Positions 7,883 through 16,411 of a stretch of DNA of 64,000 nt are shown in pieces. Made by a program: the position numbers and the translations under genes. Every line of letters starts with the position of its first letter. Positions within the stretch are counted from its first letter, which is position 1. Under the pieces are notes generated by a model. The model searched no databases. It was not told where the DNA came from and was given only the letters and a program-made list of their open reading frames with translations. Origin of the DNA: Paenibacillus sp. FSL R5-0623 (lineage in GTDB: Bacteria; Bacillota; Bacilli; Paenibacillales; Paenibacillaceae); the NCBI RefSeq assembly GCF_037974265.1, contig NZ_CP150233.1, positions 5,270,001-5,334,000 on the forward strand, in the 5' to 3' direction.

Positions 7883-10063
7883 CTAACCAAGCTCTGGCCA
7901 ACCCTGAATGGTTACGGACTCGCCATCGGGATTATGTGTTGCAGCCGCATAGATCGGCAGTTCACCGTCATGGAACAACCACAATTCGTGCAAGGCCCGT
8001 GTACAACCAACGTACAACAGCTTTGCATCACCCGCATTTGGCAAATAATGCTTCTGGTCTACGTCTGCCACAATAACGGCATCAAACTCCAACCCTTTGG
8101 ACAAGTAGACCGGTAAAACGGAGTGTCCACCCGTGTACTGCTTTTTGCCACCATCGATCAGGTTTAGATCCCAGCCTGCGTCCTGAAGTTCACGATGAAG
8201 TTCCTCTGCTTCATGCAGTGTACGGGTCAGGATGGAGACCGTTCGGTAGTCTTTGACGGTTAATACCTTCAAAGCCTGCTCCAGACTCGCCGTCCGCCCT
8301 TCCCCTCCATAAGCCAACGTCCGAACCGGATCACCACTACGGAAAACAGGGATCGCCGTAATCCCGCTCTTGACGCCACGTTCCAGAATCGTGTTTGCAT
8401 AGTCGATAATTTCCATCGTTGAACGATAACTTCGGGTCAATGCAAAGTATGCATTCTGTTCCTCAGGAAATAGAGAACTCATCTCTTCCCACGCATGAAC
8501 ACCACGGTACTCATGAATCCCTTGGGACAAGTCACCCAGTATGGTGAAGGAATGCCCTTTGACGAAACGATCCAATAACGCCACATGAAATGGTGAAAAG
8601 TCCTGCGCTTCATCGATCACAATATGGTCGAATCGCTCCGAACCCTCAATATCATGGACCAATGTATGAATGTATACCAATGCAGGCAGATCCTCTTCAC
8701 GGACGATATCCTGTTTCAGATCTGTTGCTGTTTGTTTCATGACTAGTTTTGGAATAAGCCCGCTGAGCGAGGCTGGCACAGACCCACCCTTTGCAGCTTT
8801 GAACAACTGTTTGTATAACGCAAGCGGCTCATATTGAGGCCATTTTTTGGCATAGGCCTTCTCACGAGTTGTTGCTTTTTTCTTGCGTTCTTTGCGTACA
8901 GCTTCTGGCATCGGTTTCTTAAGTTCCATCTCAATCCAGCGGTGAACCCGCGCCATGACCCGTTCTTTGCGTTTGGCCAGCGGATAATGTTTGTATTCCT
9001 CACCGAACCAGTTCTCAATCTCTGTCTTGCTGAGCACCTTACCATCCCATGGACTGAAGTCCATATCCGGTACGGAATCCGCTTCCATGCCCGAGAGCCA
9101 CTCTCGAATAAGCTCCATGAAACGGATGGATCCTTTGTAACGTCCAGGTACATCATCATTTAATTCAGGCCGTGCATCTGGTTTTTCAAACCATGTGTTC
9201 AATGTATCCGACGTATTCGCCAAAGGCATCTCCAGCCCCAGCAGGTTCATCGCCCAATCCGGGAATGTCCGCTGCTGGATGTCCCCTACTCCGAGTTCCG
9301 GAAGCACATCTGAGATGTAATCCAGGAACATGTGGTTGGGTGCAAAAATAACCATTTTCTCCGCAGATACCTGCTCCTTGTACTGATACAGCAAAAAGGC
9401 CAGCCGATGCAGGGCAACCGTTGTTTTTCCGGATCCAGCTACACCCTGAATGATCAATGCAGTGTTTCTCGCCGCACGAATAATCAGATCCTGCTCCGCT
9501 TGAATCGTAGATACGATATCACGCAGTTTGTTATCCTTGTTCTCTCCCAGACGATAAACGAGGAATTCATCAGATACCGCTGGCTGGTCGCTGTCACGGT
9601 TATATGTATCCGCCACACGTTCCAATATCCGCTGCCGAATGACAACGTTTCGTTTCAGATATACGAGACCTTCAATAAGCCCTTCCGGGGCTTCATACGT
9701 AGCGGAGGCTTCCCCTCCCGTAAATGAGTAAAACAGGCTTGCGACAGGAGCACGCCAGTCGATGACGAGCGGATGCTCTCCCACCTCTTCGCGGTCTACG
9801 CCAATTTTGCCAATATACAGCGGTTTCCGTGCACCACTGCCCTGTTCTTCGAAATCCAAGCGTCCGAAATAGGGTTGCTGCGCGCTCTTGGACAAGGCAG
9901 TGCGGCGCTCTTCGCGTCCAGCTTCCAGCACTTGTTCTGTGAAGTCGTGGCCGGTATACACCGGAATGTTCTGCAGTCGTTCCAGCTGACTATCCACTTC
10001 CTCCATCGTTCGCTCTAACCTGTACTCTTCTTCTTGATAGGCACTTTGAAAGCTGTCTGACAT
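7883..10063 (-). CDS. helD: RNA polymerase recycling helicase HelD
   Basis: HelD is a UvrD/Rep-type superfamily 1 ATPase that removes RNA polymerase from DNA in Gram-positive bacteria. The 726-residue protein has an N-terminal coiled coil (about 1-60, the arm that enters the secondary channel), Walker A GVAGSGKTT (207-215), Walker B FDHIVIDEAQDFS (about 480), ALTRSYRST (motif IV region) and VYLSKGLEFDAVIV near the C-terminus. The length is close to B. subtilis HelD (774). AGGAGG precedes the ATG by about nine bases. Confidence 0.93.
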   Translation of the reverse strand: MSDSFQSAYQEEEYRLERTMEEVDSQLERLQNIPVYTGHDFTEQVLEAGREERRTALSKSAQQPYFGRLDFEEQGSGARKPLYIGKIGVDREEVGEHPLVIDWRAPVASLFYSFTGGEASATYEAPEGLIEGLVYLKRNVVIRQRILERVADTYNRDSDQPAVSDEFLVYRLGENKDNKLRDIVSTIQAEQDLIIRAARNTALIIQGVAGSGKTTVALHRLAFLLYQYKEQVSAEKMVIFAPNHMFLDYISDVLPELGVGDIQQRTFPDWAMNLLGLEMPLANTSDTLNTWFEKPDARPELNDDVPGRYKGSIRFMELIREWLSGMEADSVPDMDFSPWDGKVLSKTEIENWFGEEYKHYPLAKRKERVMARVHRWIEMELKKPMPEAVRKERKKKATTREKAYAKKWPQYEPLALYKQLFKAAKGGSVPASLSGLIPKLVMKQTATDLKQDIVREEDLPALVYIHTLVHDIEGSERFDHIVIDEAQDFSPFHVALLDRFVKGHSFTILGDLSQGIHEYRGVHAWEEMSSLFPEEQNAYFALTRSYRSTMEIIDYANTILERGVKSGITAIPVFRSGDPVRTLAYGGEGRTASLEQALKVLTVKDYRTVSILTRTLHEAEELHRELQDAGWDLNLIDGGKKQYTGGHSVLPVYLSKGLEFDAVIVADVDQKHYLPNAGDAKLLYVGCTRALHELWLFHDGELPIYAAATHNPDGESVTIQGWPELG

Positions 10064-10132
10064 GTTTCAGTTACCTCCTAAGAATATGTTTTGCTCTGCA
10101 TCGCCTAGATCTGGCAATACAAAAGGATACTT

Positions 10133-10141
10133 ACTATATCA
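10133..10141 (-). promoter_or_regulatory. Extended -10 promoter of helD
   Basis: TGATATAGT on the minus strand fits an extended -10 about 70 bases before the helD start. The rest of the gap 10064-10199 shows nothing else. Confidence 0.35.
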
Positions 10142-10199
10142 CATAGGGCAATTGAAAGCCACATCCGTTTTGTAGGCTTACTTTTGTAATATATGAGGC

Positions 10200-10370
10200 T
10201 CATCTGAATTGATAATTAATGATGGCACTGACAAGCGCACAACAACCGAACAAAATAAACCACCAGGCCCACTTGTTTCTGGCCTGCCTGCGCCTACTGT
10301 TCAATGCGCCGTAAATCCCAATTAGCAGTACGATGGTGGAAAAGCTAATTCCTACGATCCAACCAGCCAT
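10200..10370 (-). CDS. Small two-helix membrane protein
   Basis: A 56-codon gene, MAGWIVGISFSTIVLLIGIY at the start and WAWWFILFGCCALVSAIINY near the end. The two hydrophobic segments are joined by a basic loop (NSRRRQARNK). It starts 15 bases after the stop of the DUF4097 gene, with GAGAGG upstream. It is likely the last gene of a TetR-DUF4097-small protein unit. The function is unknown; the arrangement suggests a membrane partner of the DUF4097 protein. Confidence 0.65.
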   Translation of the reverse strand: MAGWIVGISFSTIVLLIGIYGALNSRRRQARNKWAWWFILFGCCALVSAIINYQFR

Positions 10371-10385
10371 TATATCTGCCGCCTC

Positions 10386-11177
10386 TCATTTCCTGGATTT
10401 CAGATGAAAAGCTCCTCCTCGAATATCCATTTGGAATTCACTTTTCCCACTTTTGTGTATTAGATTATTGTTGTCCCCATGAAGGGGAGTCAGATCAAAT
10501 TCACTTTTTAATGCTCCTGATCTTTCTTTAAGTATAATTTGGAAACCTTCGTTATCTGGGATGGAAACCACTGCCTTTGCCCCTGTGGATACGGAATGTA
10601 ATTTCTCCGGCATCTTGAGACAGTCCATATTTAATTTTCTGCCTATTGTGGTAATTTGCAAGTGACTAAACTCCCCCGAAATGTCTATCTTGGCTGAACT
10701 GGATTGAAGATTGAATTTATCTGCACTAAGGTGCTGCCCTTTCACTACGGATGCCAATGCGCACAGTTCAAGCTCATCCATCCTCCCTGATAGGTCTACA
10801 CGACCTGAGGTGATCTTACATTGACAGCGAGTGGCCAGAAGCCGATTCAACCGGAGGTGTCCTCCTATGGAGTTTAGTAAAATACGATCAAAAACCCGAT
10901 CAGGAAGCTGAATCTCCAATGCTGTTCTACCAATATTTATTCCAACGAGGCCTCTCCTTTTTCTCCCGTCCACAATGCTTAAGGTATCCCCTCGTATGTT
11001 AACTTGCATCAGCCTTCGCTTGGAAAACCACGCATCCGCAGATTGTATGACGTGGATAAGTTCATCCACACTCGGAAGAACTCTGATATCTCCTGACAAC
11101 CAATTTAACTGTATATCATGAATGGATTGATCAATGTCTATGCTCTTGCATATGGCAAGCTCAATACTTTTCAACAT
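10386..11177 (-). CDS. DUF4097-like beta-strand repeat protein
   Basis: The 263-residue protein is rich in short beta strands separated by polar turns (LSIVDGRKRRGLVGINIG, ITSGRVDLSGRMDELEL, AKIDISGEFSHLQI), the pattern of the DUF4097 putative adhesin or beta-helix family. It has no signal peptide or membrane helix. I chose ATG 11177 because GGAGAGG lies six to seven bases before it; the longer frame starting at 11201 has no ribosome site. It lies 36 bases after a TetR gene and before a two-helix membrane protein. In related loci such genes sit with small membrane or regulator genes and may sense envelope stress; here this is inference. Confidence 0.65.
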   Translation of the reverse strand: MLKSIELAICKSIDIDQSIHDIQLNWLSGDIRVLPSVDELIHVIQSADAWFSKRRLMQVNIRGDTLSIVDGRKRRGLVGINIGRTALEIQLPDRVFDRILLNSIGGHLRLNRLLATRCQCKITSGRVDLSGRMDELELCALASVVKGQHLSADKFNLQSSSAKIDISGEFSHLQITTIGRKLNMDCLKMPEKLHSVSTGAKAVVSIPDNEGFQIILKERSGALKSEFDLTPLHGDNNNLIHKSGKSEFQMDIRGGAFHLKSRK

Positions 11178-11213
11178 CTTTTCCCTCTCCATTTCAAACA
11201 ATCAGGTGTATGT

Positions 11214-11879
11214 TTATTCCGCCTCCGCATATCCTCCTGTGCTAGCATGCCGATTCGTAATTCGCTGAATGAGCTGTTCGCTTACGATATCCGCCCCCAA
11301 GAGCTTCATCATGTGTTGCAAAAACTTAAGCCTTTCCAATGTCTGTTCCTGATCTCTGCCAAAAAGTAAGGGATTAATCCAGATGTTGACGAGCAACATG
11401 AAGATTTCTGCACATGCCAAAGGAAATTCAACTGAAATGGACCCATCTTCCTTGCCTTGCTCCATAATATTGGCAATATTTCGTGCATCTTTTAGAACAC
11501 CCTTCCTGATTCCACCAAGTACAAACTGCGGATTCTTGATCTGAGTGCTAAGCACCTGATCTATTGAGTTAGACTGGATGCCAGGATCAACGATAATATT
11601 TTCCAAAATACTGATGAGCTTCTGTCTGGCATTCGGAGCATGCGTGTTCTGGATGAGTTCCATAAACATGTCTTCTGCCCGCCCAAGCTCCTTCTCCATC
11701 ACTGCACTAAGGATATCCTCCTTGGATTTGAAATGATGATATATTGCACCTTTGGACATACCTAATTCATCTATAATGTCTTGAATACTGGTCTTTTCAT
11801 ATCCCTTTTCAGTAAACATTTGAGTTGAGACTGCCAGAATCAGGTCCAGTGTCTGCTCAGGGTATTTATTTCTGGCCAT
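11214..11879 (-). CDS. TetR-family transcriptional regulator
   Basis: A 221-residue TetR/AcrR protein. The N-terminal helix-turn-helix (TSIQDIIDELGMSKGAIYHHF, residues about 31-51) is standard; the rest is the helical ligand-binding domain. AAGGAGGAAC lies before the ATG. A palindromic operator (11896-11912) directly covers the region between its -10 and its start, so it probably represses itself and the DUF4097 gene behind it. The ABC exporter upstream on the same strand has its own terminator, so its co-regulation is uncertain. Confidence 0.92.
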   Translation of the reverse strand: MARNKYPEQTLDLILAVSTQMFTEKGYEKTSIQDIIDELGMSKGAIYHHFKSKEDILSAVMEKELGRAEDMFMELIQNTHAPNARQKLISILENIIVDPGIQSNSIDQVLSTQIKNPQFVLGGIRKGVLKDARNIANIMEQGKEDGSISVEFPLACAEIFMLLVNIWINPLLFGRDQEQTLERLKFLQHMMKLLGADIVSEQLIQRITNRHASTGGYAEAE

Positions 11880-11895
11880 AAGTTCCTCCTTTTAC

Positions 11896-11912
11896 ATACC
11901 AACGGTCGGTAT
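11896..11912. promoter_or_regulatory. TetR-type operator ATACC-N7-GGTAT
   Basis: A 17-bp sequence with the imperfect palindrome ATACCAACGGTCGGTAT, of the form seen for many TetR/AcrR operators. It lies between the -10 box and the tetR start codon. Confidence 0.65.
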
Positions 11913-11916
11913 CTAA

Positions 11917-11945
11917 AATATAGAGTATGTTGGTCTTACTGTCGA
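11917..11945 (-). promoter_or_regulatory. Sigma-A promoter of the tetR gene
   Basis: TCGACA (11940-11945) and TATATT (11917-11922) on the minus strand are spaced by 17 bases. The operator begins a few bases downstream of the -10. Confidence 0.6.
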
Positions 11946-11960
11946 TATGAGGAATTTCAG

Positions 11961-12011
11961 AAAAAGAAAAAGGATCTCCGTTGAAATACCTCATGGGTAT
12001 TACGGAGACCC
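11961..12011 (-). terminator. Terminator of the ABC exporter gene
   Basis: On the minus strand GGTCTCCGTAATACC pairs with GGTATTTCAACGGAGATCC and is followed by TTTTTCTTTTTC. Confidence 0.8.
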
Positions 12012-12025
12012 TGCATTAATGAGAA

Positions 12026-13825
12026 TTACTCTTCGTTTTGTACTGTAGTTGCATTGCCTTCCTGTGCCACAAACTGTTTCTGCGCTAATTCACGGTATAC
12101 CGGATGATTGCTAATTAATTCCGTATGAGTTCCTGTTCCGGTAACATGTCCATGCTCCAATACAACAATCTGATCGGAATCCACTACTGTGGACAATCGG
12201 TGCGCGATCACAATTGTGGTTCTGCCTTCCATCAGGTTGGACAAAGCCTGTTGTACTTCATACTCCGAGGTACTGTCCAGACTGGATGTCGCTTCATCCA
12301 ACATGAGAATATCCGGACTGCGCAGTAAGGCACGAGCAATAGCAATCCGTTGGCGTTGTCCCCCGGATAACTTGATTCCCCTCTCGCCCACTTCCGTGTC
12401 ATATCCCTGTGGCAGCTTGTCGATAAAGTCTGCCGAATACGCCATCTCTGCCGCTGTTCTGATCTCATCCATCGTCACTTCCCGGTTTAATCCGTAGGAC
12501 ATATTATCTCGGATTGAACCCGCCATGAGGGGACTTTCCTGAGACACATACCCGATCTTACTGCGCCAGGAGGCCAAAGAATAATCCGTTATGGCTTGTC
12601 CCCCATACGAAATGTGGCCTGAATCGGGCATATAAAACTGCTCCATCAAGGAGAACAGTGTTGATTTGCCGCTACCGCTGGGACCGACAATGGCTGTCAC
12701 TTTTTGTGTAGGTACCGTCAGATTGATCCCGTGCAGCACTTCCTCACCTGTGACATAGGAAAAGTGTACATCATGGAATGCAATCGTCTTATTTCCTTTT
12801 GGAGCTACCTTGGTGCTGTCATGTGGCTCTTCCTCATCAGCAAGGATCGCTTGTATGCGCTCCGTTGCACCTACGACTTTTTGCAAACGGGAGTATAACG
12901 TCGTGAATTGTCCCATTGGCATAATGACCTGGAACAACAGTAAAATGAACGCAACCAGTTCACCAGGCGACAACAGTCCAGACGCTACGCGCATTCCCCC
13001 CACACCCAGAATAACGACTAGAACGGCAGTCATGACAAATGTAAACAAAGGACCGATCAGAGCAAGAATGCGCGCTTCCTGCAAGCCAAAAGCAAACATT
13101 TTACGAATCCGGGAATCTCCTGCTTCCACTTCCTGTTTCTCCGTTCCGTAAGCTTTCACCAAGCGGATCTCGCCAATAACCTGACTGAGCACGGACGTAA
13201 GACCTGCCATCTCATCCTGCTGTTTCTTGGAGATCTTGTACATTTTCTTCCCGACCGGCAACAGAATCAACAGCGTAAGTGGCACCAGACTCAGAATAAT
13301 GAGCGACATCACCCAGTCCAAATAGAACAGTAACGCCACGCCACCTACAACAGCAACGATGTTCGACACAAAGGAAACCAGATAATCCGCGATCAACGTC
13401 ATGATCTGGCTTGTATCATTCGTAATCCGGCTCATTGTATCGCCTGTCCGATTACGATCGAAATATGGCATTCGTAGCGACAATACCTTGTTCCACAGCT
13501 TGGTGCGAAGTGTTGCGACCACGCGTTGTCCGGCGTAATTTAACATATAAATGCTAATACCCGAGGCAATCGCCTGAATCACAAATGCCCCCAGCAACAA
13601 TAAAATCACAGATTTGTTCAGTGCCGAAGTGGTTAGTCCATCAATCAGACCTTTGGTCATCAATGGCACGATCAGTCCGGCTGTTGTCTGAATCAAGGTC
13701 AAGATGAGGGCAAGAATCAAAATCAGTTTTGGCGGGTTCGTGGAAGCGATAAGCTTGACGAAATCCTTAAATCCCTTTTTTCCTACCTTCGGTTCATTCT
13801 GCCCTGTTTGTTGCTGCTCTTCCAT
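12026..13825 (-). CDS. ABC exporter, fused permease and ATPase (BmrA/MsbA type)
   Basis: A 599-residue half-transporter. The first 320 residues carry six membrane helices; the ATPase follows with Walker A VGPSGSGKSTL (about 378), signature LSGGQRQRIAIARA (about 485), Walker B ILMLDEATSSLD and the switch histidine in VIAHRLST. Homodimers of this type export drugs or lipids. ATG 13825 is chosen because GGGAGG lies seven bases before it. It is close to a TetR gene, a common arrangement for drug-responsive pumps, but no operator is visible directly upstream of it. Confidence 0.93.
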   Translation of the reverse strand: MEEQQQTGQNEPKVGKKGFKDFVKLIASTNPPKLILILALILTLIQTTAGLIVPLMTKGLIDGLTTSALNKSVILLLLGAFVIQAIASGISIYMLNYAGQRVVATLRTKLWNKVLSLRMPYFDRNRTGDTMSRITNDTSQIMTLIADYLVSFVSNIVAVVGGVALLFYLDWVMSLIILSLVPLTLLILLPVGKKMYKISKKQQDEMAGLTSVLSQVIGEIRLVKAYGTEKQEVEAGDSRIRKMFAFGLQEARILALIGPLFTFVMTAVLVVILGVGGMRVASGLLSPGELVAFILLLFQVIMPMGQFTTLYSRLQKVVGATERIQAILADEEEPHDSTKVAPKGNKTIAFHDVHFSYVTGEEVLHGINLTVPTQKVTAIVGPSGSGKSTLFSLMEQFYMPDSGHISYGGQAITDYSLASWRSKIGYVSQESPLMAGSIRDNMSYGLNREVTMDEIRTAAEMAYSADFIDKLPQGYDTEVGERGIKLSGGQRQRIAIARALLRSPDILMLDEATSSLDSTSEYEVQQALSNLMEGRTTIVIAHRLSTVVDSDQIVVLEHGHVTGTGTHTELISNHPVYRELAQKQFVAQEGNATTVQNEE

Positions 13826-13898
13826 TCCCGTTCCTCCCGTTCTCCATCTGCTCACCAGAGATCATACGTATGAACTTACATGACGTTGCCTTTTGTTA

Positions 13899-15197
13899 TT
13901 ACAAAACTCCATGCAACACAAAATTGGCTAAAAAGAGGATGGAAATGCCATACATGACCACAGGCACCTGTTTACCTTGACCTGCTGCCAGCTTCGCTAA
14001 TGGATAGGCAATAAATCCAAACGCCATACCGTCCACGATGCTATATGTAAATGGAATCATGACCATGATCAGAAATGCCGGGAATGCCTCTGTAAAGTCA
14101 CCAAAATCCATATCTTTCACACCTTGCACCATCAGGCCACCAATAATGATTAAAATGGGAGCAATTGCACTGTCCGGAATGTAACCGAGCAGCGGGATGA
14201 AGAAAAAAGTAGCTCCGAATAACACGGCTGTAACGAGCGGAGTCAAACCTGTGCGACCGCCTGCAGCAATTCCAGCTGTAGTTTCGGCTGCGGCAACCGG
14301 AGGACTACTTCCGAATACACCTGCCAGCACGGTGCTAATGGATAGAGCACGCAGACTACCTTTGAACCGCTCTGGACGACCAATCATCTGTGTCTGAGCC
14401 GTAATTAATCCGATATTTTCGAACACCACAATTAGCAGTAGCAAAAATACCGCGATCCAAAACGCGACATCAGCCAGCTTCATCAAAGACAATTCGCCAA
14501 ACAACCCACCGTATTGACGCAGCGCATCCATCGCTGATACGGATTCACCCGGGTTCACTGCTCCAAGTACATAGGCAAGACCTGTCCCGACCAGAATACT
14601 GATCAGAAGTCCCCCCTGTACATTTCGTATAAATAAAATCAAGGCAATCACCAGTGTAACGCAGGCTGTAATGACATTCGGATCATTGAAGTGCCCAATC
14701 GCAACAAACGTAGTCTGGTGTGCGATGACGATTCCACTTTTTTGCAAACCGATAAATGTCAGAAACAAACCAATTCCCACCGTAATCCCATGCTGCAAAT
14801 TTTTCGGAATTGCTTCGCTGATCATTTTGTATAATGACGTAAACGCAACAATGGCAAAAAGTATACCTGTAACGGTTACAACGGCCAGCGCTTCTTGCCA
14901 GCTTAATTTCATGGAATGTACGAGTGTATACGTAAAAAATGCATTAATCCCCATTCCGGGTACCACGATAATCGGTGATTTTCCGCCAAATGCCATGAGC
15001 AAACAGCCTGCAATGGACGTCAGCAATGTTCCAACCATGGCCGCCTGCAAGGGCATCCCGGCATCGGAAAGAATTGTAGCATTGACCATAACGATATAGA
15101 CCACGGCAAAATAGGAAATGGCTCCCGCCACAACTTCCTTCTTCCACCGGTCTCCTGGCTCCATGCCAAGACGTCTGGTCATCCATCCGTGTTTCAT
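13899..15197 (-). CDS. Purine permease of the NCS2/AzgA type
   Basis: A 432-residue membrane protein with about twelve helices. VPGMGINAFFTYTLV (about 79-93) and GSSPPVAAAETTAGIAAGGRTGLTPL (about 300, longer than given families such as UraA) mark it as an AzgA-type hypoxanthine/guanine/adenine permease, like PbuG or PbuO. I could not find a purine riboswitch or PurR box in the upstream gap; instead a structured repeat (15244-15393) is there. A GAGGGG ribosome site stands about eleven bases before the ATG. Confidence 0.88.
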   Translation of the reverse strand: MKHGWMTRRLGMEPGDRWKKEVVAGAISYFAVVYIVMVNATILSDAGMPLQAAMVGTLLTSIAGCLLMAFGGKSPIIVVPGMGINAFFTYTLVHSMKLSWQEALAVVTVTGILFAIVAFTSLYKMISEAIPKNLQHGITVGIGLFLTFIGLQKSGIVIAHQTTFVAIGHFNDPNVITACVTLVIALILFIRNVQGGLLISILVGTGLAYVLGAVNPGESVSAMDALRQYGGLFGELSLMKLADVAFWIAVFLLLLIVVFENIGLITAQTQMIGRPERFKGSLRALSISTVLAGVFGSSPPVAAAETTAGIAAGGRTGLTPLVTAVLFGATFFFIPLLGYIPDSAIAPILIIIGGLMVQGVKDMDFGDFTEAFPAFLIMVMIPFTYSIVDGMAFGFIAYPLAKLAAGQGKQVPVVMYGISILFLANFVLHGVL

Positions 15198-15243
15198 TTC
15201 GTTCTATTCCCCTCTCTCTATTTATAAATTCAACTAAAGAATG

Positions 15244-15393
15244 TTTACACTTGCCACTCCGATGACAGAATAACCTTTCGATCGCTGTTATCCCCAGATT
15301 TTTTGCATTTCCTTCTCCAAGGGGAAAATCCGGTGATAAAGGCGAACGCTTCGCTTCTCCAGCTTTTTTCTGTCCTCTCCGTTCTCGTGTAAA
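15244..15393. repeat. Structured repeat element, copy A
   Basis: A 150-bp imperfect palindrome whose outer arms are TTTACAC (15244-15250) and GTGTAAA (15387-15393). Inside are GACAGAA/TTCTGTC, TTATCCCCAGATTTT/AAAATCCGGTGATAA and a small GCGAA-CGC-TTCGC hairpin. Copy B at 19705-19888 shares a 25-base identical core (15281-15305 and 19741-19765), AAATCCGGTGATA, the GGCGAA-GCTTCGCTT hairpin and the CTCTCCGTT end. The element lies upstream of the purine permease. No transposase is linked. The ORF that crosses it is not a gene. Confidence 0.75.
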
Positions 15394-15583
15394 AAGTTAA
15401 GTTGAACCTATATGGCCGCAAATTCTTTATGTATGTATCATCATTTCGCGCAGCAGTGAATATCATACACGGTTTTGACTTTGAAGTACATGACGTAACT
15501 CTGACATTTATCTTGGGTTACAGTTCGGCTATCATAGACGATTGACGTCCCACCCGCTCCGCTCTTGCGAAGTATGATCACAC
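15394..15583. other. Gap between repeat copy A and the tcdA terminator
   Basis: About 190 bases with no supported gene or strong hairpin. The purine permease promoter should lie here or within the repeat, but I see no convincing -35/-10 pair. Confidence 0.4.
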
Positions 15584-15618
15584 AAAAAAGCGCAGATGCC
15601 TTATCAGCATCCACGCTT
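15584..15618 (-). terminator. Terminator of the hisS-aspS-tcdA group
   Basis: On the minus strand AAGCG-TG-GATGC pairs with GCATC-TG-CGCTT around TGATAAG and runs into TTTTTTGTG. Confidence 0.82.
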
Positions 15619-15635
15619 CTTCAGTTGGCAGCAAG

Positions 15636-16394
15636 TTACTGCTGCTCGTTCTCTGCAATCTCTAACAAATCCTTAATCGCAACACTGACCATAATCAGTC
15701 CAGCTACCGGAGGCACAAATGAATTACTCGCAGGTGGCTGTTTAGCCTTACGAATTTCCGGAGCATTCTCGGGAACGATTTTTTGTGTTACGTCCTCGCG
15801 CGGTTTCATCGGCTTTTCAGTCGAGAAGACCACTTTCACACCTTTTTTAATGCCGTCTTTCCGAAGTGTCGTCCGCACAACACGGGCAATCGGGTCCATG
15901 GTCGTTTTCGAAATATCCGCAACCTGGAATTTCGTCGGGTCCATTTTATTCGCCGCACCCATGCTGGAAATCATCGGGATTTTACGTTTGAGGCACTCTT
16001 TAATGAGATGGATTTTGTAGATAATTGTGTCGGATGCATCCAGCACATAATCCAGTTCATATTTGAACAATTCCTCATACGTTTCTTCCGTATAAAACAT
16101 ATTCAGGGCAATCGCATCACATTCCGGATTGATCAGTTTCACACGTTCCACCATCAGATCCGCTTTTTTCTGCCCCACTGTCGTGGTCAGCGCATGAATC
16201 TGGCGGTTAATGTTGGTGATGTCCACAACGTCTTTATCAATCAGAATGATGCGCCCAACGCCGCTACGGGCAAGAGCTTCTACAGCAATTCCACCTACGC
16301 CGCCAATACCGAGCACAGCGACTGTACTATTCTTCAATGCGTCCAGACCTTCAGGTCCGATCGCAAGTTCTGTTCTTGAAAATTGATGGAGCAT
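15636..16394 (-). CDS. tcdA: tRNA threonylcarbamoyladenosine dehydratase TcdA
   Basis: TcdA (CsdL, YrvM) is an E1-like enzyme that uses ATP to cyclise t6A37 of tRNA to ct6A. The 252-residue protein has the nucleotide-binding motif GIGGVG (29-34), the TNINRQIHA stretch and LDASDTIIYK, all typical of the family. It follows aspS by 17 bases, as in B. subtilis, and ends at its own terminator, so it is the third gene of the hisS-aspS-tcdA unit. Confidence 0.95.
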   Translation of the reverse strand: MLHQFSRTELAIGPEGLDALKNSTVAVLGIGGVGGIAVEALARSGVGRIILIDKDVVDITNINRQIHALTTTVGQKKADLMVERVKLINPECDAIALNMFYTEETYEELFKYELDYVLDASDTIIYKIHLIKECLKRKIPMISSMGAANKMDPTKFQVADISKTTMDPIARVVRTTLRKDGIKKGVKVVFSTEKPMKPREDVTQKIVPENAPEIRKAKQPPASNSFVPPVAGLIMVSVAIKDLLEIAENEQQ

Positions 16395-16411
16395 TGAGAA
16401 TCGATGCCTCC

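Noticed and set aside
15245..15466. A 73-residue minus-strand ORF
   Set aside because: It crosses the structured repeat copy A; the coding look comes from the repeat, and no ribosome site precedes it.
15198..15583. Purine riboswitch or PurR box before the AzgA-type permease
   Set aside because: I looked for the conserved purine-riboswitch loops and did not find them.
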